A DNA stretch of 16,479 bases from CAZINM01 sp964540605. GTDB taxonomy: Bacteria > Patescibacteriota > Dojkabacteria > SC72 > JAHDCA01. The notes under the pieces were generated by a model. That model had not been told where the DNA came from. It was given only the letters and a program-made list of their open reading frames with translations, and did no database searches. The DNA lies in NCBI GenBank assembly GCA_964540605.1, contig CAZINM010000020.1, positions 1 through 16,479 on the forward strand. The letters are read 5' to 3'. The position numbers and the translations under genes are program-made. The stretch's first letter is position 1; every line of letters begins with the position of its first letter. Shown piece by piece: positions 5,605 through 13,056 of this stretch.

Positions 5605-8262
5605 ATGAAAATATATATCGAGGATTTTCTTAATCAAGATCCTTCAAACGGTAAAGTAAGTAGTGCCTTTCATTTCTTCGATCCTAATATCCCTGCAATT
5701 GGTCGTGTATTCGGTCTTATTACGATATCTGGAACTGGAGATTATGATCCAATGAATGTCTCAAGGCTTATTTGGAATGGAATTCAAGACAGTCTTAGAG
5801 AATCCGAGGTAGGAAAAAATATTGAAGGTATAAAAAATGCACTTGAGATAAGTAAAAAGAAATTAGCGGAACTTATTAAGCATGACGATTCTTTGCAAGA
5901 AGGTGTCGAGCTAGATGTTGGATTGTTAAGATATGTCGGCAATGTTCTATATTTTGGGTATTACGGATCCACAAGGATCTTCATTTTCCACGAGAATTCT
6001 ATGGTTGATGTTTCAAAGTTACTTGAGGAGAGCAATGTAAATGCTGGAAGTACTGAGCTTAGCAGTGGAGATATTGCGGGTTTGATGTATGGGGTAATGC
6101 AGAAAGATCTCTTTACTGCTGATTCTCCAGTTCAAATGATCGAGAAGTTACAAGCCTTAAGGGATGGTAAAAAAATAGAATCTTTGATCACTTCGACAAC
6201 CGTTGATCTATCAGAAATGGTTGAGGTTGTATCAAAAGATATTGTTATTGAGGAGTCTTATACTAATGAAGTAAATACACTACCGCTTGAAGAAGAAAAT
6301 AATGTAGAAAAAAATGTGGATGAAGAATCATTAACTAGTGTCGAGAATGGTCTTGATGAGAAAGGATCTATAGAAGTTGGAGATATTGATGAATTATCAA
6401 ATAGTTCTGAAAATAATGATGATAATGTTGGTATTGATCTGTCAGATGAACAAGAGGCAAGCGAAAAAGATGAAACTACTGTTGATACAATTGGATCAGA
6501 AGTGATGGGATCTGGCTTACATCAAGATACTTTAGGAGATCTTGATATTGATGGAATTGATACCGACACAGCCATACACAATAAAAAAGAAGATGTGCAA
6601 GATATTGATGAGTTAGAAATTGGATCGAGAGAAGAAGAATTAGAAGCAAAAGGAGTCAATATTGATCAGCTTGATGCAGATCTGGATCCGGGTGAAAACA
6701 TTGGTGAATTTGTTCGAGCAGAAAATGAAACCCCATCATTAAATAATGAAGATCCTAAAAAAGGTAAATTCAATGAAAAATTCAGTGTTATAAAGGATCG
6801 TGTCGTAGATATCGTTGGTAAAATAGCCGATTTCGTAGGAAATCTTATTGCGAAAGTTCAAGCCTGGGTAAGTAGATACCTTTTTAATAAGTATGGAAGA
6901 AAAACTTGGTTTAAGAGGTTGAGAGCAAAATTATCTCAAAGCAGAATTTCACTATACAAGAATCCAGAAATAAAAGTTGGCGATTATATTGAAAGATCTA
7001 AGAGAAACAAAAGGCTAACTATTGCATTAGTTGCAATTGTACTTATTGTGTCAGGTTATTTTATTTCTCAAAAGATCGCTGTAGTAAAGGAAGCAAATCA
7101 AATTCATAGGGATTTTACTGCTTTTGAACAAAGTGTGAATGAACTGATCGAGCAAGCTAAGAGTAATGTTTCTATTGATAATGAAACAGCAAAGATAGCC
7201 CTATCAAAGGCTGAGAACTTAATTTCCGAAAAAGGCTATTCTCTTGAGGTTCTTACAGAAGAAGATTGGTCTAAGTTTGAAGATCTACAGGTCAAGGTGC
7301 TTGATGTTAAAGATGAGATCACAAGAACTGTCAGAGTGAATGAAAGTGAAGGTAATTTGGTCGAATTCCTTGATCTAAATATTACAAATGGAGATCATGA
7401 TCTTACTGACATAGCTATATATCAAGATTCACAATCTGCTGAAAAATTGGTTGTAACAGATAATGGGGAAGACAATGTACTCATTGTTTCTTTAATTGAT
7501 CCTAGTGATTATAGTTATTTAGATGATCCAGAAAAGCTTATTAAAGAACCTCTTTATGTTGATATTGGCAATACGGGTATTTTCATATTTGATAACGGAT
7601 CTGGCGTCTTGAAAGCATCTTTTGAAGATGAAACAAAAAAAAGTATAGGACCGATAATGAAGTTGTCTGGAGTTTCCAAATCTGGATTTGGGAGTGTACA
7701 GATCGATGAAATGGCTATACTTACCCTATCAGACAATATCTATATTATTGATTCCAACCAGAATTCTATTTATAAATCTACTGGAAATGAAGGGAATTCT
7801 TATAGCATTCCTTATAGATTCTTTACCATTGAAGGTGAAAATAGCAGTAAATGTACAGATTTCTTTGCAGGTATATATCTTTATGCAACATGCGAGGAAG
7901 GAATAGGTGTTAGGCGATTTGTACCTTCTGCTGATGGCTCTAGCAGCCCTCTTGAAGCACCTGTTTCATTTGTGGGATTACAAAGTGAACTAACTGATGT
8001 TACAGCAGGTTTTACAAATGCGACTCTCGATGATCCGTTGGTTGTTTTCGATTCCGAGGATAGATCCTTTGTTGTATTTGAAAAACCAGATGAAAATAAT
8101 GGTAGACATCCTAACGAAATGCATTTTTTGTATAGATTCGCGTACGGAGGAGATGATGACGATGTTTTTTCGAATGTTAAAGATTTTGTTTTAGATTCTT
8201 TAAATAGAAAGATATATGCGATCGATGGATCTAGGATCTGGGCGTTGGAGATAGCACAATGA
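5605..8262 (+). CDS. Large single-pass membrane protein with acidic linker and external beta domain
   Basis: 885 residues, not a family I can name with confidence. The order is: a folded cytoplasmic domain (about 1-165), an acidic low-complexity linker (about 213-385, repeating DID/DEL-type patches), a basic stretch with amphipathic helices (about 386-468), one membrane helix (about 470-490), a short coiled coil (about 500-540), and a beta-rich external domain to the end, possibly propeller-like. The N-terminal domain resembles a degenerate PPM/PP2C phosphatase fold: YGSTR at 120-124 sits where active enzymes have the GDSR-type motif, and SGDIAGLM at 154-161 resembles the GD-x-L segment. The metal-binding aspartate of the first motif is missing, so it is probably catalytically dead. 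The whole looks like a transmembrane sensor or scaffold. It lies downstream of the two small membrane genes, and its TGA overlaps the ATG of smpB. Gene certain, function open. Confidence 0.7.
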   Translation: MKIYIEDFLNQDPSNGKVSSAFHFFDPNIPAIGRVFGLITISGTGDYDPMNVSRLIWNGIQDSLRESEVGKNIEGIKNALEISKKKLAELIKHDDSLQEGVELDVGLLRYVGNVLYFGYYGSTRIFIFHENSMVDVSKLLEESNVNAGSTELSSGDIAGLMYGVMQKDLFTADSPVQMIEKLQALRDGKKIESLITSTTVDLSEMVEVVSKDIVIEESYTNEVNTLPLEEENNVEKNVDEESLTSVENGLDEKGSIEVGDIDELSNSSENNDDNVGIDLSDEQEASEKDETTVDTIGSEVMGSGLHQDTLGDLDIDGIDTDTAIHNKKEDVQDIDELEIGSREEELEAKGVNIDQLDADLDPGENIGEFVRAENETPSLNNEDPKKGKFNEKFSVIKDRVVDIVGKIADFVGNLIAKVQAWVSRYLFNKYGRKTWFKRLRAKLSQSRISLYKNPEIKVGDYIERSKRNKRLTIALVAIVLIVSGYFISQKIAVVKEANQIHRDFTAFEQSVNELIEQAKSNVSIDNETAKIALSKAENLISEKGYSLEVLTEEDWSKFEDLQVKVLDVKDEITRTVRVNESEGNLVEFLDLNITNGDHDLTDIAIYQDSQSAEKLVVTDNGEDNVLIVSLIDPSDYSYLDDPEKLIKEPLYVDIGNTGIFIFDNGSGVLKASFEDETKKSIGPIMKLSGVSKSGFGSVQIDEMAILTLSDNIYIIDSNQNSIYKSTGNEGNSYSIPYRFFTIEGENSSKCTDFFAGIYLYATCEEGIGVRRFVPSADGSSSPLEAPVSFVGLQSELTDVTAGFTNATLDDPLVVFDSEDRSFVVFEKPDENNGRHPNEMHFLYRFAYGGDDDDVFSNVKDFVLDSLNRKIYAIDGSRIWALEIAQ

Positions 8263-8714
8263 ATGTAAAAATTATCACAAAGAACAAAAAAGCGTATTAT
8301 AATTATGAGATCCTTGATATTTATGAGGCGGGAATAGTGTTAATGGGTCAAGAAGTTAAGTCAATTAAAAATTCTCAAATTAATATCTATGATTCATTTG
8401 TTAAGATCGAAAAGGAAGAGGCGTGGCTTTGGAATGCAGATATACCTAAATACTCACATAGTAGTTCGAACTCTTACGATCCATTTAGAAGTAGAAAGTT
8501 ATTGCTAAAAAAGAAAGAAATATATAAGATCACTACCAAACTTAATACAAAAGGATTAACTGTCGTTCCAACCAAAGTATATCTAAAAAATGGTAAAGTA
8601 AAAGTTGAGATCGGTTTAGCACGAGGGAAAAAGGAGTATCAAAAGAAAGAGAGGATTAAAGAACGAGATTTGGATAGAGAGTTGCATAGAGAGAAAAGAA
8701 AATATTTAGTATAA
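8259..8714 (+). CDS. smpB: SsrA-binding protein SmpB
   Basis: 151 residues, normal length for SmpB, the partner of tmRNA in rescuing ribosomes stalled on broken messages. The family signature is clear along the whole chain: NKKAYYNYEI at 9-18, EAGIVLMGQEVKSIKN near 23-38, EAWLWN, the RSRKLLLKKKEI segment, KGLTVVPTKVYLKNGKVKVEIGLARGKK in pieces, and the basic C-terminal tail that enters the mRNA channel (here KKERIKERDLDRELHREKRK). In many homologues the segment after GKK reads DKR; here it is YQKK, a mild variation. The ATG overlaps the upstream TGA (ATGA) with GGAG at 8247-8250 as ribosome site. A housekeeping gene embedded in an otherwise unknown membrane cluster. Confidence 0.97.
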   Translation: MNVKIITKNKKAYYNYEILDIYEAGIVLMGQEVKSIKNSQINIYDSFVKIEKEEAWLWNADIPKYSHSSSNSYDPFRSRKLLLKKKEIYKITTKLNTKGLTVVPTKVYLKNGKVKVEIGLARGKKEYQKKERIKERDLDRELHREKRKYLV

Positions 8715-8733
8715 AAATTGAACTAATTAATAT

Positions 8734-9414
8734 ATGCCACCACAAATAAATAGTAACAACCAACCAGAGAGATTAGACCTTCAGCCCGAGATTCCTTTAG
8801 CATTAAGGGGTTTGTTGAGCGAAGATGAGTGGTCAAGGCTGACCTATGAGCAGAGAGGATTATTAGTAGATCTTAAATCACTTCCATCTCAAATTTCTAA
8901 TAGTTTACCGGAAGCAGTTTGGAATACACTTACAGATAAACAGAAGATAGAAGTCTTGATATCTTATAAATTGTTGCCAGAGGGGAGTATTTTAAATGAA
9001 TCAGTACAAAACGCTTTGAAATCTCCTGAACAAGTAGATCAAGTTGATCAGGAGCCATTATCTCAAAATATGTTACCTGAGATCAGGCAGACGATAGAGA
9101 TAAATGATCCTATAAAGAAGGAATTTGAAGAAGTAAAAGAAAGAATAAATGAGATAGAGTCGCAGGAGCAACAATTCGCAGAGGAAGAAGTCCCAGAGGA
9201 ACAAACTTTAGATCAGACAGTGTCACAGCAAGATAATTCAGAGAATGTCACATTCGATATTCCATCTGTTCCAAAATTCACAGGGTATCAACCAAGTAAA
9301 GAATTCATTACCCATGTTGAAGAGAATGTGAACGGAGATCCAAAAAAAAGCAAGACATGGGCTGCAAATATTATTAATAAAATATGGCTTGCGTTAGTTC
9401 AGCACGATGAATGA
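8734..9414 (+). CDS. Acidic soluble protein with short tandem repeats, unknown function
   Basis: 226 residues with no signal peptide and no membrane helix; I do not recognise it. Residues 27-100 contain a repeat of about 30 residues: a first unit with LSEDEW at 28-33 and LTYEQ at 36-40, a second with LPEAVW at 58-63 and LTDKQ at 66-70, and a degenerate third starting LNESVQNAL at 87-95. The conserved tryptophans are exactly 30 residues apart. Residues 100-190 are a glutamate- and glutamine-rich, probably disordered or coiled segment. The last 40 residues (KTWAANIINKIWLAL) form a likely amphipathic helix. It lies 19 bases after smpB on the same strand. The repeats look like small helical protein-interaction modules, so an adaptor role is a reasonable guess only. 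Confidence 0.6.
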   Translation: MPPQINSNNQPERLDLQPEIPLALRGLLSEDEWSRLTYEQRGLLVDLKSLPSQISNSLPEAVWNTLTDKQKIEVLISYKLLPEGSILNESVQNALKSPEQVDQVDQEPLSQNMLPEIRQTIEINDPIKKEFEEVKERINEIESQEQQFAEEEVPEEQTLDQTVSQQDNSENVTFDIPSVPKFTGYQPSKEFITHVEENVNGDPKKSKTWAANIINKIWLALVQHDE

Positions 9415-9421
9415 CCCCTCT

Positions 9422-9450
9422 TTGATGCATTAGTAAAGATGTTATGTTAT
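9422..9450 (+). promoter_or_regulatory. Weak promoter before VirD4-like gene
   Basis: TTGATG (9422-9427), a 17-base spacer and TGTTAT (9445-9450). Each half matches consensus at four of six bases. The distance from the -10 to the ATG at 9482 is 31 bases, the same as at better promoters in this window, which favours that ATG over the TTG at 9455. Confidence 0.25.
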
Positions 9451-9481
9451 CCTTTTGTATGACAGTTTGATTAACACATAT

Positions 9482-12034
9482 ATGCAATTTTCTTATGATG
9501 ATAAATTGAATAATTTTGAGGCAGATACTCTGTTAGCTCAGGCAGGTCCACCCATGCCAGGTGATGACACAAATGAAGAGGTCAAATATCCTGATAATCC
9601 CTATGATGATAACAATAACACTGGTTTTAGTATTGAAGTGATACTTATCTGGGCCTTACTATTAATTGTAATAGTGGGATCTTTAGCCTTTGGTGTAATG
9701 ATGTATCTTAAATTTCTCAAGAAGAAAGATAGGGAGAAAAAGACCAAGGATGGTGTGCTTTTCGAAGTTCGCGTACCAAAAGAAAATGAGATAGAAATTG
9801 GTGTCGCTGAGCAAATGTTTGCAAATTTACATGGAATTGGTGGATCTGGCAAAGGTCTAAAAAAACATTTTACAGTAAAAAATTGCATTAGTTTCGAAAT
9901 AGTTGGCTTACCAGGTGAGATAAGGTTTTTTGTATATTCTCCTAAAAAGTTAGCAGATCTAGTTGAGAAACAGATCCTTGGTTCGTATCAAGACGCAGAT
10001 GTTACAGTTCTTGAGGAGCATAATATATTCCATGAGACAGGAGAGGTCGCTTTTGCTCAGTTAGAGCTAACTGACGAGAGGTACTATTCAATAAAAGTTG
10101 CGGAAGATTTTAAGGGAGATACTATTTCAAATATTCTGTCTACATTAAGTAAAATGGGCGAGAATGAAGGTGTTTTAGTTCAGGTGCTAATTTCTCCAGC
10201 TGATTCTGGTTGGCAAAAAGCAGGAAGAAAATATGTCGGTAGGGTTGAAAGCAATAATGCAGATCCTGAGAAGAAAAGAATAAATGTAAGTCAGGAACAG
10301 CTCCAATCAATTTCAAAAAAGACTGGAAAGATCGGGTTTGAAACTTCAATAAGGGTTGTAGCTAGTGCACCTGAGGTTGAAGTCGCAAAAATGCATGTTA
10401 GTAATGTTATAGGAGCTTTTGATCAGTTCTCTAATCCAGGGATCAATACATTGAAAAAATCTGATATCAAGGAGAGTTTTGAGAAAGAATTCATGCAAAA
10501 TGTAGTTTATCGAAGGATGCCTATAAGTACAAAAACAGTTTTGAATGTTGAGGAACTCGCTGGAATTTATCACTTCCCTAATAAAAATGTTACAACTCCA
10601 AATATAAATTGGCTTCTAGCTAAAGAAGCCCCCGCAGCTCATTGGGTAGATTCTGATATTAACTCTCCAGATACAATATGGTTAGGCAATAATATTTATA
10701 GAGGTAATATAAAGCCAATATGTATAAAAAGGGATGATAGAAGAAGGCATATGTATGTTGTAGGACAAACAGGTTCAGGTAAATCTTGGAACCTTTTAAG
10801 AATGATCATTCAAGATATTTATAACGGTGATGGTGTATGTGTTATGGATCCTCACGGAGACCTTGCTGAAATGGTCCTAGATAGGATCCCTCATGAAAGA
10901 GCTGAAGATGTAGTCTATTTCAATGCAGCAGATTATGAAAGACCGTTTGGTTTCAATCTTATGGATTATCAAAATGATCAAGATAAACATCGTGTAGTTA
11001 ACGGTTTCATTGGTCTTTTGAAAAAAATGTTCGATCCTCATGAGCAGGGAATTGTAGGTCCTATACTTGAGAGAGCCGTTAGAAATGCAATGCTAACGGC
11101 AATGTCGGAGAAAGGATCTACATTAGTTGAAGTTGTAAGGATACTTACTGATGAAAAATGGGTTATGGAGAAATGGGTACCGATCATTCAGGACGATCTA
11201 GTTAGAAGATATTGGACGGATCAGATAGCCAAGACAACTGAACAACAGAAATCTGAAACTCTTGGATATATTGTTTCAAAGTTTGATAGATTCGTTACAA
11301 ATATGGCAATAAGAAATATCATTGGTCAATCTCAATCATCTTTTAATGTTAGGGAGATAATGGATAATCGAAAGATTTTGATCATCAACCTTGCTAAAGG
11401 ACTGTTAGGTGAAGAGAATGCACAATTTTTAGGATTACTAGTCATTCCTAAAATTGTCTCTGCCGCATTAAGTAGACAAGATATCTCTGAAGATGACAGA
11501 AAAGATTTCTTCTTCTATGTTGATGAGTTCCAGAATTTCGCAACAGATGAATTCGCTTCTATACTTTCAGAAGCTAGAAAATACAAACTAAGCTTAACCG
11601 TTGCGAATCAGTATATTGCCCAGATGCCAGAGAAGGTGAGGGATGCAGTATTTGGAAATGTTGGTTCGTTGATGGTAGGTAGAGTCGGTCCAGATGATGC
11701 AGAATTCTTAGAGAAGCAGTTTGAACCCACATTAAGCTCAACCGATCTTCTTAACCAACCAAATATCCACTACTACTTAAAATTGATAACGGATGGTAGA
11801 TATTCAACACCTTTCTCTCTTGAACCAGGTTTCGGTCCTCAATTCCCAAATTCTGGTTTTGATGTACCTAAAAATAAAGAGGTTGGTGAACTTATTAAGA
11901 ATATCTCAAGATTGAAATATGGAAGAGATGTAAACATAGTAAGTGAAGAAATGACAAAGAGAGCAGAATTGGCATATCAACCAGGAGCTCAAACTGATAA
12001 TAAATCTACACCTCCACCATTACAGCTGAAATAG
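9482..12034 (+). CDS. VirD4/TraG-like type IV secretion ATPase
   Basis: 850 residues from the ATG at 9482 (the frame is open from a TTG at 9455, which would add nine). One membrane helix lies at about 51-75. A region of about 300 residues I cannot assign follows. Then comes a RecA-type motor domain with a Walker A GQTGSGKS at 428-435, a DPHGDLAE segment soon after, and a Walker B FFFYVDEFQNF with Asp681 and Glu682. The LSEARKYKLSLTVANQY motif typical of VirD4/TraD/TraG coupling ATPases follows it. Such proteins bind DNA or protein substrates at the membrane and feed them into a type IV channel using ATP. It is the only motor protein in the window; no VirB4, relaxase or VirB6 is seen. It faces the minus-strand operon convergently. 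The family is firm; whether it exports DNA, imports DNA or drives pili is not known. Confidence 0.85.
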   Translation: MQFSYDDKLNNFEADTLLAQAGPPMPGDDTNEEVKYPDNPYDDNNNTGFSIEVILIWALLLIVIVGSLAFGVMMYLKFLKKKDREKKTKDGVLFEVRVPKENEIEIGVAEQMFANLHGIGGSGKGLKKHFTVKNCISFEIVGLPGEIRFFVYSPKKLADLVEKQILGSYQDADVTVLEEHNIFHETGEVAFAQLELTDERYYSIKVAEDFKGDTISNILSTLSKMGENEGVLVQVLISPADSGWQKAGRKYVGRVESNNADPEKKRINVSQEQLQSISKKTGKIGFETSIRVVASAPEVEVAKMHVSNVIGAFDQFSNPGINTLKKSDIKESFEKEFMQNVVYRRMPISTKTVLNVEELAGIYHFPNKNVTTPNINWLLAKEAPAAHWVDSDINSPDTIWLGNNIYRGNIKPICIKRDDRRRHMYVVGQTGSGKSWNLLRMIIQDIYNGDGVCVMDPHGDLAEMVLDRIPHERAEDVVYFNAADYERPFGFNLMDYQNDQDKHRVVNGFIGLLKKMFDPHEQGIVGPILERAVRNAMLTAMSEKGSTLVEVVRILTDEKWVMEKWVPIIQDDLVRRYWTDQIAKTTEQQKSETLGYIVSKFDRFVTNMAIRNIIGQSQSSFNVREIMDNRKILIINLAKGLLGEENAQFLGLLVIPKIVSAALSRQDISEDDRKDFFFYVDEFQNFATDEFASILSEARKYKLSLTVANQYIAQMPEKVRDAVFGNVGSLMVGRVGPDDAEFLEKQFEPTLSSTDLLNQPNIHYYLKLITDGRYSTPFSLEPGFGPQFPNSGFDVPKNKEVGELIKNISRLKYGRDVNIVSEEMTKRAELAYQPGAQTDNKSTPPPLQLK

Positions 12035-12069
12035 TAGGCATTGTGTCAAATCCATATCGATCAAGTTTA

Positions 12070-12108
12070 TAAAAGGGTCTTGAGAAAGAATTAATACAAT
12101 CCCTTTAT
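12070..12108. terminator. Possible bidirectional terminator between convergent genes
   Basis: AAAGGG near 12072-12077 can pair with CCCTTT at 12101-12106 across a loop of about 23 bases that has its own short TCTT/AAGA stem. It lies in the 73-base gap between the VirD4-like gene and holA. The stem is short and the T-tract is poor, so this is a weak call. Confidence 0.25.
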
Positions 12109-13037
12109 CAGATAAGTGTTGATATTAGTGTCAATCCCATTTCAGGTGCGATCTCTCCAATCTTTACCTGGTAATCGAGGTTAGCCAATTTTTCATAAAG
12201 TCTCCCAATTGTTGACATGTTGAATCTATCAGTGTTCTTACTGAGAGATGGTATTGTAAAAGGAGGAATTTTTAAGATAGATGCTATTTGCCGATTTTCT
12301 GTATTATTATCTTTTAGATATTTTATTTGAGCCATCAATCGTAAATTTCTGTACATCATTGCCAGAATATAGTGTGGTTCAAGATTATTTTTTAATAAAT
12401 TTTCCAAGATCTTAAGATAATTAGCTCTATCTCCAATATTGATCGAATCGACAAGTTGCCAGATATCTGATTCGAATGAATCTACGACATAAGCTTTAAC
12501 TGTAGAAAGATCGATCTTCTTGGCTAAGACTTTAAATTTAGATATCTCGCTTGAAAATCTTTCAGCATTGTAATTGCATCTTTTAACTAATTCGTTCAAT
12601 GCATCCAGATCAATATCTATTTGTTCTTCTTTAAGCTCATTTTTAGCCCAGGTGAGAAAATTTCTCTTGTTCAGATCTGGAGATTCGGTGACTTCTCCGA
12701 TCTTTGAGATCAGTTTAATATATTTGGTATTTGATGGTATTTTTTTACTTTCCCAAAAAATAATTGTCACAGAATCATCAATACTTTCTATTGATGAAAT
12801 ATGTTCTATGAATTTCGGATACTCTTTGCATAAGAGTAATCTTTTGATCAAAATCACTTTGCTACTAGAAAACATTCCATGAGTTTCGTAAGATTCGATG
12901 ATCTGTGAAAGATCTGAACTTTCAGCATCAATTTCAATACTTTCTGTGTTTGACACATTTTCAATTAATGAAAAGAAAAGTTTTTTTGCTGCCCTTAATG
13001 ATAAAAACTGATCTTTTCCATGAAAAAGTTTGATCAT
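12108..13037 (-). CDS. holA: DNA polymerase III delta subunit
   Basis: 309 residues from the ATG at 13037. HolA is the subunit of the clamp loader that opens the beta sliding clamp ring. The start IKLFHGKDQFLSLRAAKK is the usual N-terminal strand and helix of the family (a LFxGxDxFL pattern). The central part has the typical VILIKRLL and SDIWQLVDSINIGD segments, the latter marking the start of the C-terminal collar domain, which continues through LEPHYILAMMYRNLRLM. The frame is open 25 codons further upstream, but those codons overlap the LCP gene and do not look like family sequence. An AGGA three bases before the chosen ATG, and the family alignment, support 13037. Length is slightly below the usual 330-340. 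It is the last gene of the minus-strand operon, 19 bases after the LCP stop. Identity is inferred from pattern; delta subunits are divergent. Confidence 0.85.
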   Translation of the reverse strand: MIKLFHGKDQFLSLRAAKKLFFSLIENVSNTESIEIDAESSDLSQIIESYETHGMFSSSKVILIKRLLLCKEYPKFIEHISSIESIDDSVTIIFWESKKIPSNTKYIKLISKIGEVTESPDLNKRNFLTWAKNELKEEQIDIDLDALNELVKRCNYNAERFSSEISKFKVLAKKIDLSTVKAYVVDSFESDIWQLVDSINIGDRANYLKILENLLKNNLEPHYILAMMYRNLRLMAQIKYLKDNNTENRQIASILKIPPFTIPSLSKNTDRFNMSTIGRLYEKLANLDYQVKIGEIAPEMGLTLISTLI

Positions 13038-13056
13038 TTTTCCTAAAATAATCTTA

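Noticed and set aside
9455..9481. TTG at 9455 as start of the VirD4-like gene.
   Set aside because: It has no ribosome site, uses a rare start codon, and would lie almost at the predicted transcript start; ATG 9482 fits the leader length of other genes. It remains possible.
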